Shown: positions 1 to 8,079 of the stretch, piece after piece
How the letters are laid out: every line of letters starts with the position of its first letter
Numbering within the stretch: position 1 is the stretch's first letter
NCBI RefSeq assembly: GCF_009755355.1
Contig: NZ_WQLB01000002.1
Location: 1-64,000 of the forward strand
DNA: 64,000 nucleotides
Source: Deinococcus arboris
GTDB lineage: Bacteria; Deinococcota; Deinococci; Deinococcales; Deinococcaceae
Direction of reading: 5' to 3'
Position numbers and translations under genes: made by a program
The notes under the pieces: generated by a model
Databases searched by the model: none
The model's input: the letters and a program-made list of their open reading frames with translations, nothing else
Told to the model about the DNA's origin: nothing

Positions 1-17
1 ATCTCCTGAAATGGGAA

Positions 18-37
18 AGCCCCCATAATAAGGGGCT
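18..37 (-). terminator. hairpin after the first minus-strand gene
   Basis: AGCCCC and GGGGCT pair around an 8-nt loop just downstream of the stop of the gene at 81-866. The T-run on the minus strand is short, so termination is plausible but not certain. Confidence 0.5.
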
Positions 38-80
38 ACTTGGATAGTACCTTACTACCGTTTCGAAGAGATTCTTGAAG

Positions 81-866
81 TTATGCCACAGGCTTTAGAT
101 ATGCCAGATCACTCTTCATAAGATTTGAGATCCCATTCCTATTCTTTATAGAAATTTGTACTGCGTTTTCAGCTCTAATAATCTGTAAATCATCACCAGC
201 AGTTCGCTCTATAACGTTCACAGGACTAACAACTTGCCTAGCTGCATCCATATCACTAATTCTATTAATTAATAAAAATACCTCAGACGGTCTTGAAGAC
301 ATCGCGCCTAAGTCCTTGGCAATATCATAAAATACGTTGAGTATCTTAACAACGCGTTGACCACGACGGTCGCGATATCTAATCAGCTCAGGAGCAGAAG
401 ACTTGATCTCAATTACATTAGTTCTCTCGTTATCTTCAAATTCATCGTAGTCTTCGCTATCAGGTGTTACACGTACCATGATACTAATAGGAGGATCGTC
501 AATCTCGATCACAACGCTATTCGCATTGCTGAACATATTTCGATAGGAAATATTCTCCTGACGCAAAATATTTTTTATCTTTTCAAAAATCTGCTGAGAG
601 GCGATGGACTCAGAAACGTTGGTTCTGGCATGAATTGAGTAGACAAATGGACTGTTCTCTCGCCACGCTTTGAAATTTCCAACTAGCTTCTTAAGCTCTT
701 CACTGGCGTAAGTTCCGGTAAGGCCGCCAACTAATACCACGCCTAGCGCCGACACCACTGGCACCCATCCAGGCACACGAGAGGAAATTGCGGGTACGGT
801 CATGGCCACTGTGCCAGTCAGGCAGGCGGCCAGAAGGACCAAGAGGATCGTCAATTTTTTGTCCAC
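81..866 (-). CDS. hypothetical membrane-anchored protein
   Basis: A 261-residue protein of unknown function. Residues 5-25 and about 33-53 are hydrophobic and look like two N-terminal membrane segments; the remaining 200 residues are polar and probably cytosolic. I recognise no motif. The start is GTG at 866, chosen because a strong GAGGAGG ribosome site lies 7-8 nt upstream. The gene lies 34 nt downstream of 901-1644 on the same strand and is probably cotranscribed with it. Codon use is clearly more AT-rich than in the rest of the window, which suggests recent acquisition. Confidence 0.7.
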   Translation of the reverse strand: MDKKLTILLVLLAACLTGTVAMTVPAISSRVPGWVPVVSALGVVLVGGLTGTYASEELKKLVGNFKAWRENSPFVYSIHARTNVSESIASQQIFEKIKNILRQENISYRNMFSNANSVVIEIDDPPISIMVRVTPDSEDYDEFEDNERTNVIEIKSSAPELIRYRDRRGQRVVKILNVFYDIAKDLGAMSSRPSEVFLLINRISDMDAARQVVSPVNVIERTAGDDLQIIRAENAVQISIKNRNGISNLMKSDLAYLKPVA

Positions 867-900
867 AGGCCGCCTCCTCGGTCGTTATGTTGAGAACATA

Positions 901-1644
901 TTACCCTCTATGGGCTTGTAGAGTTTGCAGAATTTGAACAATCCTGGGCCAAGGGTCTCCCATATCTGGATGGTTGCCTGCAATTAGGTGTCCATCTGTA
1001 AATTGTGTGAATTGCACTCGTCCCAGACGCAAAATTCGCACTTTGAGGGTAGCGCCCTGTGCATCCAGCATTAGCCCTACTTCATTGGGGCTTGAACCGC
1101 TTTGCACAAACCCGAAGAGACTGCTCGTCTCAATATTCGTACCGAAAAATTTGCCTTTGCGTATAGGATCGCTATGCATGGCAAACTCCCATGACCAACG
1201 CTCTGTAGGGTAGCTGGCAGCCAGTTTAGACAAATCGTAATTCGCTAATCTAAACATGGCTTGAGAAGGAGCTTCAGGAGTGTTGGCCTCTATGTAGCGC
1301 AGAAGTGCATTTTCAAGATCCTTCCGCTTTTTTACGCCTAACGCTATTAACGGCAGCTGCGTAAAATCCAGAGGGAGATACAGCTTCATGATTCTGACTT
1401 CATCCTGCTCACGTGTGCCCCAAGTTGGTTGACCACCGTCGAAAAAATATCCTTCAGAGGTCCTCTTAACTCGCGTCCAATAAACGACAGGGGCGCGGTA
1501 GCCCACCCGCGTAGCCCCCGGAGTTTCTGCCTGCGGCATAAATCCCCAGGATTCACTTCCGTCGGCACTTTGGCTCTGAACATCATTACGTAGCATCTGT
1601 GTAGGGAAGGTAGGGAGAAGTTCTACTACGGTAAGAACGATCAT
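901..1644 (-). CDS. hypothetical protein
   Basis: A 247-residue soluble-looking protein that I do not recognise. It has no signal peptide or membrane segment. It reads like an intact gene (no internal stops, a mixed alpha/beta-type sequence) and is the first gene of a likely two-gene unit with 81-866. Like its partner it is AT-richer than the surrounding sequence. The pair sits at the far end of the accessory stretch whose other end is the integrase and tRNA-Lys. Confidence 0.65.
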   Translation of the reverse strand: MIVLTVVELLPTFPTQMLRNDVQSQSADGSESWGFMPQAETPGATRVGYRAPVVYWTRVKRTSEGYFFDGGQPTWGTREQDEVRIMKLYLPLDFTQLPLIALGVKKRKDLENALLRYIEANTPEAPSQAMFRLANYDLSKLAASYPTERWSWEFAMHSDPIRKGKFFGTNIETSSLFGFVQSGSSPNEVGLMLDAQGATLKVRILRLGRVQFTQFTDGHLIAGNHPDMGDPWPRIVQILQTLQAHRG

Positions 1645-1693
1645 CTCTATTCCAAATTAACAGACCTTTCTCAATTAGCCCAATTGCTTCTAG

Positions 1694-1720
1694 CCCCGGC
1701 CTCACCGCCGGGGACTTTTT
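1694..1720 (+). terminator. rho-independent terminator, plus strand
   Basis: CCCCGGC (1694-1700) pairs with GCCGGGG (1707-1713) around a 6-nt loop and is followed by ACTTTTTT. It is a textbook plus-strand terminator, yet no plus-strand gene lies upstream of it in the window. It may insulate the next gene or be a remnant of something deleted. Confidence 0.75.
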
Positions 1721-1722
1721 TA

Positions 1723-1749
1723 CCGCCATTCACCGCCATCTGCCGCCAT
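1723..1749 (+). repeat. three CCGCCAT repeats spaced 10 bp apart
   Basis: CCGCCAT occurs at 1723, 1733 and 1743, exactly one helical turn apart, about 85 bp upstream of the gene at 1834. The phasing is what one sees in operators or iterons. No function is known. Confidence 0.5.
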
Positions 1750-1833
1750 TTCGCCCACGCTCGCCAATACCTTCCCCGATCTTCAGGCATCGTTCTGCAT
1801 CCGCGCCACCCTTGGAGCAGCGATGATGCAGCC

Positions 1834-2334
1834 ATGTCCACAGCTCCACTTCCCCCATTGACCGATGTTCAGGCCCGTATCCTCCGCGCCATGGTCCGTG
1901 AGGGGGCTAAGAGCGCGGGGGAAGTTCACACAGCGACAGGGCTCAGCCTGGCCGCTGTTCGGGCGGAACTGACCTTCCTCACCGGCTTGCTCTTCAGTCA
2001 CGGGAAACAAGCGTGGGAAGCGGCGCTTACGGCCTATGACCATGCGGCTGAACGGCGGTTGGGAACGGGGCCTGACTGGGAGGCAGCCTTAGCCGCCAGC
2101 CGAGCTCTCCAAGCGAAAGGGGGCACCCGTGAGGACGTGCTGTTTTTCCTTCGCCGAGCGGGATTCGGGAAAGTCGAGAGCATCAAAGCGCTTCATCAGC
2201 TTGAAGGCCTCCCCATTGCCAAGGGCAAAGAAGCGGTCCACTTGAGCGCGGTGTGGTCAGATCGATACAGAGCGGATGAAGCCTTCCACGATGAGCTTGA
2301 AGCTGCTCTCAAGCAGTTGGGTGAACAGGAATAA
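1834..2334 (+). CDS. hypothetical protein with helix-turn-helix-like N-terminus
   Basis: A 166-residue protein counted from ATG 1834. A longer reading frame runs upstream, but it crosses the terminator and repeats at 1694-1749. Residues about 8-50 (LTDVQARILRAMVREG, then TGLSLAAVRAELTFL) resemble a winged-helix/DprA-C-terminal-like DNA-binding fold. The rest is helical and ends in an acidic tail. I cannot name the family. Phased repeats upstream could be its own operator (inference). Confidence 0.6.
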   Translation: MSTAPLPPLTDVQARILRAMVREGAKSAGEVHTATGLSLAAVRAELTFLTGLLFSHGKQAWEAALTAYDHAAERRLGTGPDWEAALAASRALQAKGGTREDVLFFLRRAGFGKVESIKALHQLEGLPIAKGKEAVHLSAVWSDRYRADEAFHDELEAALKQLGEQE

Positions 2335-2346
2335 GGTCCTGAGCCT

Positions 2347-3249
2347 TTACCACCGGCCGAATCGGCGATACGGCTCAGTACGCGTGGCGTCCGGGTCCGT
2401 CAAGATCACATTGAGGTACAGCGTGGCGGCCAGCCGTTGCCGCGCGGCGGTGGCGAAATCCGCTGGGTGATAGGCCACCACGTAGACGGCCTTCTGGGTA
2501 TCTCGAAACGGTGCCAGCGCTTCACAGTCCCCGGCGAAGTCGAAACAGTCCTCATTGATGGCCCCGTCGTACAGGGCGTGGAGCGCCGCCACCTGACCCA
2601 GATTGTTCTTGAGCAGCACTGCCAGCCCACGCGCATGGGACGCCGCTGCCGTCCAGCGCGCATAAGCCAACTGGTCGGCGGCTGAGACGGCATGGGCCGG
2701 TGTCCCCGGCCGGGCTCGCTGATTGACGACATTGGCCCAGGCATCTACGTTGTCCGGCTCGACGGCGTGGCATCCCTTCTGCCGGGCCAGGTCCAGGCGT
2801 GCTTCCATCACGGAACGGATGATGGCTGCCCGGCCGCTGGCGGTGGTGGTGAAGCCGCGCAGGTCCAGCCAGCGCTCGCCCGGCCAGGTGTCGTCTGGAC
2901 CACGCTGCACCTCACCGAGTAAGAGGTCAGGGGTCAGCAGTCGCTGGCTAGCGGCGTCGGTGCGGAACGTTTCCGCTGTGCCGGCGCTGTAGTAGCAGAT
3001 CAGGTATTTGCCAGCTCGGCGAAGGCGAGTCATGGTGGCAGTGGTCACGGCGTACAGATCCAGGCTGATGACGCGGCCCGTTGGGGTGACTCCAGCGTTC
3101 AGTGCTTCCGAGCCGCCGATGTTATAGGACCATGTCGCCTGTACAGGAGGCGGTGACCAGGAGGCCTGGACTGCTGATGGACTGCTTGCAGACAGCAAAG
3201 AGAGAAGGATCAGGGCGCGCCCAGTTCGCAGGGAAAGGTTCAAGGTCAT
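2347..3249 (-). CDS. endo-alpha-1,4-polygalactosaminidase (GH114-type) family protein
   Basis: A 300-residue secreted glycoside hydrolase-like protein. The start at 3249 gives a typical signal peptide (residues 1-30, hydrophobic core ALILLSLLSAS). The mature part shows the GH114 pattern: WSYNIGG near the start, VISLDLY, then KYLICYYSAGT, WLDLRGF and CHAVEPDNVDAW with candidate acidic catalytic residues. The family hydrolyses galactosaminogalactan-type polymers, so a role in biofilm or exopolysaccharide turnover is possible. A TACAAC -10 element lies 7 nt upstream of this ATG, supporting it over the longer frame. The gene is divergent from the DUF817 gene. Confidence 0.8.
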   Translation of the reverse strand: MTLNLSLRTGRALILLSLLSASSPSAVQASWSPPPVQATWSYNIGGSEALNAGVTPTGRVISLDLYAVTTATMTRLRRAGKYLICYYSAGTAETFRTDAASQRLLTPDLLLGEVQRGPDDTWPGERWLDLRGFTTTASGRAAIIRSVMEARLDLARQKGCHAVEPDNVDAWANVVNQRARPGTPAHAVSAADQLAYARWTAAASHARGLAVLLKNNLGQVAALHALYDGAINEDCFDFAGDCEALAPFRDTQKAVYVVAYHPADFATAARQRLAATLYLNVILTDPDATRTEPYRRFGRW

Positions 3250-3256
3250 GGGTGCA

Positions 3257-3262
3257 GTTGTA
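3257..3262 (-). promoter_or_regulatory. -10 element (TACAAC), leaderless-type
   Basis: TACAAC on the minus strand ends 7 nt before the ATG at 3249, the spacing expected for a leaderless transcript. Confidence 0.4.
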
Positions 3263-3338
3263 CACGCCCGCTGCTGTGAAGGCTCAGCTCCGCCCTTTGC
3301 CTGACGACGCCCGGCTAGAGACAAGACAGGCTGCGCGC

Positions 3339-4034
3339 ATGCCCCGCCCCCTCTGGCGCACGCTCTGGCACTTCACGCTGAGTCAAGTCGCCGCCTGCAC
3401 CTTTGCCTTCGCCGTGGTCGCCTTACTCCTGCTGTCCCGCACGTTGCCCCTGGCCCAGTGGGGCGTGCCCCGGTACGATTTCCTGCTGCTCGGCTGCCTG
3501 TTGGTGCAGCTGGTCCTGGTGGCCATCCGCTTTGAGACCGTGCGGGAAGCTGGCGTCATCCTGCTCTTTCACCTCCTGGGCTTCCTGCTCGAAGCCTTCA
3601 AGGTTGCGCGGGGCGGCTGGACCTACCCGGAAGACGCCTGGAGCAAGGTACTGGACGTCCCTCTGTATGCCGGGTTCATGTATGCCAGTGTCGGCAGCTA
3701 CGTCGCCCAGGCCTGGCGCCGCTGTCAGCTCCAGGTGGAAGGCGTGCCGCCACTGCGCATTCAAGCCGCTCTGATCGCCGTCACATACCTGCATTTCTTC
3801 CTGGCGCCCAGTGTGGTGGTCCGGCTGGGGGTGAGTCTCGCCCTGGTGCTGGCGTACCGGCGCACGGCCGTCACGTTCACTGTGGCGGGCGAAGCCCACC
3901 GGATGCCGCTGCTGCTGGCCTTCGTATTGATCGGCGGCTTCGTGTACCTGGCAGAGAATCTAGCGACGGCGCTGGGGGCGTGGGTCTACCCGTACCAAGT
4001 GGGCGGGTGGCAGCCGGTGGCGCCGGCCAAATAG
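3339..4034 (+). CDS. DUF817 family integral membrane protein, C-terminus truncated by a stop codon
   Basis: A 231-residue protein with about seven hydrophobic segments, matching DUF817: conserved LLFHLLGFLLEAFKV, GGWTYPE and YPYQVGGW motifs. Function is unknown. The reading frame stops at TAG 4032-4034. The same frame continues beyond it (WAWGLMTTPAFLVVSALKAW) to TGA at 4185-4187, and that tail is the last membrane helix expected for the family. A single nonsense change (for example TAT/TAC to TAG) therefore seems to have removed the final helix. The product may be non-functional. The start ATG 3339 lies before the first membrane helix. Confidence 0.75.
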   Translation: MPRPLWRTLWHFTLSQVAACTFAFAVVALLLLSRTLPLAQWGVPRYDFLLLGCLLVQLVLVAIRFETVREAGVILLFHLLGFLLEAFKVARGGWTYPEDAWSKVLDVPLYAGFMYASVGSYVAQAWRRCQLQVEGVPPLRIQAALIAVTYLHFFLAPSVVVRLGVSLALVLAYRRTAVTFTVAGEAHRMPLLLAFVLIGGFVYLAENLATALGAWVYPYQVGGWQPVAPAK

Positions 4035-4352
4035 TGGGCCTGGGGGCTCATGACCACGCCGGCCTTTCTGGTGGTCTCAGCCCTCAAAGCATGGGAAGCA
4101 CGCCGTCCACTCGGTGTGCTGAATTCGCGTGACACGGCACAAGCCAGCCCCGGTGAAGAGGCAGGCTCTGGCATTCATCAGGTGTGAACCGTGCAGTGCT
4201 ACAGTGGCGCCCCTGTGCCCACGAAGCGCCGCCGTCAACGCTCTTTTCCTCGCCCAAATCATTGGGTGACCCGCCTCAGCACCTTGCTGCTCTGGGTGGA
4301 TCTGGGGCTCTTGATCATCTTCCTCAAGCAGGCAGGCTTGTAGAGGCGTCTC

Positions 4353-4808
4353 TTAGAGGCGGTGGGCGCGCATGAATGCCAGCAAGGTCTGCCGGACAGC
4401 CCACACGGTGCGGGCGGCTTGCAAGAGGGCTTCTTCAGCGTGTGGCGCCTCAAGTTGCGCCCGCACAGCCGTCAACGGTGCCGTGAGCTCAACGGCCCGC
4501 GCCCCAAGTTCACGTGTGCTGTGTGTTCGAATCCTCCAGACCTGCTTTGAAATGGTGTCGATAGACCGGAGGAGATCTGGTGCAGTGCTGCTGTAGACAC
4601 TCCAGTCCTGGTAATCCAGCACAGGGCGCCCCGCTTCCCGCATGTGCTGAATAATGTTGTCCATGAGATCAGGGTCACCGTCAAGGATGCCTAACCCCTG
4701 ACCAGTCCTCAGGCTGAAGGGGAAATGATATTTCCGCTCTGAATGCGCAATCACCCACTCCGGCGCGGTACCGTCCCAGAGGTAACAGTAATGGTCCAGC
4801 TCAGACAT
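4353..4808 (-). CDS. hypothetical protein
   Basis: A 151-residue soluble protein, unrecognised. It opens MSELDHYCYLWDGTAPEW and is helical in its C-terminal half. No signal peptide or metal motif. A TAAGCT -10 hexamer lies 6 nt before the start (4815-4820, minus strand), supporting a real leaderless gene. The 165 bp between the DUF817 remnant and this stop show nothing I recognise. Confidence 0.6.
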   Translation of the reverse strand: MSELDHYCYLWDGTAPEWVIAHSERKYHFPFSLRTGQGLGILDGDPDLMDNIIQHMREAGRPVLDYQDWSVYSSTAPDLLRSIDTISKQVWRIRTHSTRELGARAVELTAPLTAVRAQLEAPHAEEALLQAARTVWAVRQTLLAFMRAHRL

Positions 4809-4814
4809 GCCCTC

Positions 4815-4820
4815 AGCTTA
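4815..4820 (-). promoter_or_regulatory. -10 element (TAAGCT), leaderless-type
   Basis: TAAGCT, then 6 nt, then ATG at 4808 on the minus strand. Confidence 0.4.
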
Positions 4821-4848
4821 GCGAGGTCAGCGGTGTGGGCTGACTTGG

Positions 4849-5289
4849 TTAATGCGAAGCCTGCCAGGCCGTCACGAGCTGCTGGAAGCCAAGCTCGACC
4901 AGGTCGGAGAGTTGCCCCTCCAGATCACCCAAACTTCTGACCATGCCCCTTGTGCTGGCTGACCAGATCACGTCTTGCTGCTTGAGTAACTGAAGCTGCA
5001 CGGTGTACGCGAGCCCTTTGCCTCGCCTACTCACGTCGATGACCAGATGGGTCCTCACCGAGCAGGTGGAATTAAAGAAGTCGAGCGCGTCGCGGTGCCG
5101 GTCAGCCACGCCCCAGGTGGTCTCTGACGCGCCCTGCAGGAAAAGATTAGAGACCGGCAGTGAGGTGGAGACCGTCACCCCTTCGCCGGTACAGAGCTGC
5201 TGCTCTTGGAGGGCGGCAAGAGGGGAACTGGCGCCGGCTGTGGCGAGCATGAAGCAGGCGGCGAGAAGAAGTGGGATCAGACGGGGCAT
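4849..5289 (-). CDS. secreted hypothetical protein
   Basis: A 146-residue protein with a clear signal peptide (MPRLIPLLLAACFMLATAGA). Two cysteines in the mature part (in QQLCTGEG and NSTCSVR) could form a disulfide. The start was moved to ATG 5289 so that the signal peptide is N-terminal. No family recognised. The 180 bp between this gene and the toxin gene contain nothing identifiable. Confidence 0.6.
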   Translation of the reverse strand: MPRLIPLLLAACFMLATAGASSPLAALQEQQLCTGEGVTVSTSLPVSNLFLQGASETTWGVADRHRDALDFFNSTCSVRTHLVIDVSRRGKGLAYTVQLQLLKQQDVIWSASTRGMVRSLGDLEGQLSDLVELGFQQLVTAWQASH

Positions 5290-5471
5290 GCCGCCAGGAT
5301 GGTGGCCCAGCGGTGACGCCACGGTGACAGGGCAGGGCTGGCACTGCTCAGGATGGAAGCGGAGGAAAGAAGGACCGCGCCTGGTTTACCGCATTCATCT
5401 TCTCGTATCGCCAGCTCCACGAAAACGTAGGCCCAACGTGTGAAGCTAGCGACACGCGTCAGCGGCTGTGC

Positions 5472-5918
5472 TCAGGCTTCTCTATCTGCCGGGTCAATGC
5501 CACACCACAGCATGAGCGCCACACGAAGCCCGGGCACCTGAAGCATATCCATCGCGGCCAGCACAGCCACAGTGACTTTCTCGCGCTCACTGGGGTCAGG
5601 ATAAAACCCGTTCTCTTCCAGGGTATTCAGCATGACCTGAAGGGCAGTGCGTTTGTTGCCGTCGCTAAAGCCATGGTCATGGGCCAATGTGTAACCAATG
5701 GCGGCCACCTTCGTAAAAAAGGTGGGGTAAGCGTCTTCGCCCATGATTGAGGTCACAGGCTTGTTCACGGCGCTTTCAATCACGCCGATGTGGGCCACGC
5801 CGGGGCGGCCTTCGGAGACTTCTAGAACGTCATCGTGCAGCTCAAGCACATACTTCTTCGTGGGGTAGTCATCACCTCTATACCGAAAGAAATACGTGTT
5901 TGAGAGCGGGCCAGTCAT
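5472..5918 (-). CDS. Fic/Doc family toxin (death-on-curing type)
   Basis: A 148-residue Fic-fold protein with the catalytic motif HGFSDGNKRTA at about residues 82-92 (H-x-F-x-D/N-G-N-K-R). The K after GN resembles Doc, the phosphotransferase toxin that inactivates EF-Tu, more than the canonical Fic GNGR AMPylase motif. The activity is inferred. It follows the small gene 5921-6109, whose stop overlaps the possible TTG start at 5924; ATG 5918 is the alternative and is used here. The pair forms a toxin-antitoxin unit beside the integrase, a usual stabiliser of mobile DNA. Confidence 0.85.
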   Translation of the reverse strand: MTGPLSNTYFFRYRGDDYPTKKYVLELHDDVLEVSEGRPGVAHIGVIESAVNKPVTSIMGEDAYPTFFTKVAAIGYTLAHDHGFSDGNKRTALQVMLNTLEENGFYPDPSEREKVTVAVLAAMDMLQVPGLRVALMLWCGIDPADREA

Positions 5919-5920
5919 AG

Positions 5921-6109
5921 TCAAAGCTTCGAGAGAATCTGAAGGGTGGCAGCGTTGCGGCGCACACTTTCCTTCATCTCTGCCCTTACCTCTTCATCTG
6001 TTCTCAGGCGGTCTGGAAGGGGATGCTCACGGGCGCGCCGGGCCTCATTCGCAGAGACGAACTGGCGCAGCTCCTGGCCGGGGTTACCTCTGGGTTTCGT
6101 TTCGCTCAT
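5921..6109 (-). CDS. antitoxin of the Fic/Doc pair (putative)
   Basis: A 62-residue, highly charged protein (MSETKPRGNPGQELRQFV...). ATG 6109 is preceded by a good AGGGGGG ribosome site. It sits directly upstream of the Fic/Doc toxin with overlapping stop and start, the usual antitoxin-first order. The sequence does not match Phd clearly, so the antitoxin role rests on position and size. Confidence 0.65.
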   Translation of the reverse strand: MSETKPRGNPGQELRQFVSANEARRAREHPLPDRLRTDEEVRAEMKESVRRNAATLQILSKL

Positions 6110-6221
6110 TTCTGCCCCCCTCCTGCCCGTCTTCTCTTCGCTGGTCAGGACTCCAGTGTAAGGCACACCTTCCGGGCACGTCCGGCAACCTACCCACCTT
6201 TACGGGCTTAACCTGGGGCGC

Positions 6222-7532
6222 ATGATGGGTGGCAGGAAGACTGGGCAGGGCTGGCATAAAGGCAACATTGAAGAGTTGCCGTCGGGGCGTTTCCGATGGC
6301 GTGTGAGGGTCCAGTACCCGGATGGCACAAAAGACCGCCTGACCGGCACGGCTCGCACGAAAACCGAAGCCCAGCAAGCCATGATTGCGGCACAGAGGGA
6401 GGCCCAGGCCGGACAGCGGCCCGTGTCGCACACCCTGACGGTGGGGGAGATGGTCACGGAATACATGCGGGCGAAGCGGGCCACCTGGGCAGACCGCACG
6501 TCTTGGAATAATGACGCCCTGTATACGCGGCACGTCGCGCCCCACCTGGCCCACCTGAAAGCGGCAGGCGTAGATCCCCGGCGCCTGCGCGCGTACTTTG
6601 AACTGCTGAGTGAGAAGCGCCCGGCGGGCGACGGCGAAAAAATGCGCCCGCCCCTGGGGTACTCCGGGCAGCGGCAAATTCACGTGTTGCTGCTGGGGGC
6701 CTACAAACGCGCCATAGCAGACGGGCTGCTGCGGGATAATCCAGCTCTCCACGCCCGGCCTCTGTCTCCCACGAAGGGTGGGGCGAAAATGGCGGCGAAG
6801 GTCAAGCACTTCACGCCCGAAGAGCTGGGGCGCTTTATCCCAGTGGCGCTGGAGGACCGCTTCGCCCTGCCGCTCGCCTTCCTGGCCCTGACAGGGCTGC
6901 GGATTGGGGAGGCGCTGGCCCTGACCTGGGGGGATGTGGGCCAGGATGATACGGGCGCCCCATTGGTGACTATCTCGAAGACCCGCAGTGAGTTTGAGGG
7001 GGCGTATTACACAGGTGGTCCGAAGACGGCGGCCGGCGTGCGCCAGGTCTACCTTTCACCGGACGCACTGGGCATCGTCGAGGACTTGCGGCGAAGGGTC
7101 AGCATTGAGGCGCAGGCCACGCGCTACCAGGGCCAGGGCACGGCAGATGCGGCCCCCCTCTTCCCATCTGTGGACGGGCGGCCCATGCGGCAAGACGTGC
7201 TGCGGCAGGTCATGCGCCGGACCTGCGAAGCGGCGGGTGTGCCACTGCTGTCTCCTCACGCACTGCGGCACAGCACGGGAACGTATCTCATCTCAAGGGG
7301 CGAAGACCCAGTGAGTGTGGCCGCGCTGCTGGGGCACGCCCAGGTCAGCACCACACTCAACATCTACGCCCACGCGCTACCGGGCAAGATGCGCGGCATG
7401 GTCTACGGGTTGGCCGACCTGCAGGGGAAGGTGAAGTCTGCGGCGGCGCAGACCGGCGAAAGAGGAGACGGAGAGCGGGCGCTGCCGCTTCGCCGGAAAA
7501 TCCGGAAGGCCGGGCCTCGCCGGAAGGGGTAG
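6222..7532 (+). CDS. tyrosine-type site-specific integrase
   Basis: A 436-residue phage-type integrase. The N-terminus (GRFRWRVRVQYPDG) resembles the AP2-like arm-binding domain, followed by a SAM-like core-binding domain (about 80-190) and the catalytic domain. Catalytic residues: R about 227 in TGLRIGEAL, H-x-x-R about 346-349 in HALRHS, H about 371 in GHAQ, and Y about 382 in NIYAH. It points toward tRNA-Lys 0.4 kb away, whose 3' end is the likely attachment site. Multiple GTCCCCA heptamers lie between the two. It probably moved all or part of the accessory genes at 1-6.2 kb. Confidence 0.92.
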   Translation: MMGGRKTGQGWHKGNIEELPSGRFRWRVRVQYPDGTKDRLTGTARTKTEAQQAMIAAQREAQAGQRPVSHTLTVGEMVTEYMRAKRATWADRTSWNNDALYTRHVAPHLAHLKAAGVDPRRLRAYFELLSEKRPAGDGEKMRPPLGYSGQRQIHVLLLGAYKRAIADGLLRDNPALHARPLSPTKGGAKMAAKVKHFTPEELGRFIPVALEDRFALPLAFLALTGLRIGEALALTWGDVGQDDTGAPLVTISKTRSEFEGAYYTGGPKTAAGVRQVYLSPDALGIVEDLRRRVSIEAQATRYQGQGTADAAPLFPSVDGRPMRQDVLRQVMRRTCEAAGVPLLSPHALRHSTGTYLISRGEDPVSVAALLGHAQVSTTLNIYAHALPGKMRGMVYGLADLQGKVKSAAAQTGERGDGERALPLRRKIRKAGPRRKG

Positions 7533-7574
7533 GCCGTAGGGTTTTCGTGGAGCTGGCTCCACGCTGAACGCTGT

Positions 7575-7735
7575 GTCCCCAAAGTGGGGACCGAGGAGCC
7601 CAAAAGTGGGGACGCAAGAAAATAGCGGCTCACACGGCGTTTTTCGAAACCGCGTCCCCAACCCTCTTTTCCGTGGGGACGCGCCTTTTTTCTGTCATGA
7701 ACGACATAAACCGGCTTCCGTCCCCAAAGTCCCCA
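7575..7735 (+). repeat. seven GTCCCCA heptamers, likely integrase arm-type sites
   Basis: GTCCCCA lies at 7575, 7654, 7720 and 7729, and its complement TGGGGAC at 7585, 7607 and 7674. The first two form a perfect inverted repeat with a 3-nt shared centre. Short repeats in both orientations between a tyrosine integrase and a tRNA are what arm-type binding sites look like. The remaining sequence to 7898 holds no gene. Confidence 0.7.
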
Positions 7736-7898
7736 GATTTTTAGGGGGTAGAGGGCTGGGTTATTTTTTGGCGTATTTTTTGTGCAAGGTGGGCTGCCCC
7801 AGAAGTGTGCGAGGGAAGAGGGCCCCCAAAATCAAATGGGCCACATTTGGGCCACGCGCGCCTCTATGGGCCATGTCAGCGGGCCATGGCAAAAGCAG

Positions 7899-7922
7899 AA
7901 CCCCCGTCCTAGACGGGGGTTT
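7899..7922 (-). terminator. hairpin terminator of tRNA-Lys
   Basis: AACCCCCGT (7899-7907) pairs with ACGGGGGTT (7913-7921) around a 5-nt loop, starting 3 nt beyond the tRNA 3' end. Confidence 0.65.
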
Positions 7923-7924
7923 CC

Positions 7925-8000
<76 letters not shown>

Positions 8001-8042
8001 ACACCGCTGGGCGCCAGGCCGGCGCGTTCTTCAGCGGCAGTG

Positions 8043-8071
8043 AGTATACGGAGGTCGGCCAGACCTGTCAA
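8043..8071 (-). promoter_or_regulatory. sigma-70 promoter of tRNA-Lys
   Basis: Minus strand TTGACA (8066-8071), a 17-bp spacer and TATACT (8043-8048). Both hexamers are consensus-like, placing the start of transcription about 35 nt before the tRNA. Confidence 0.85.
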
Positions 8072-8079
8072 CGCCCCGC

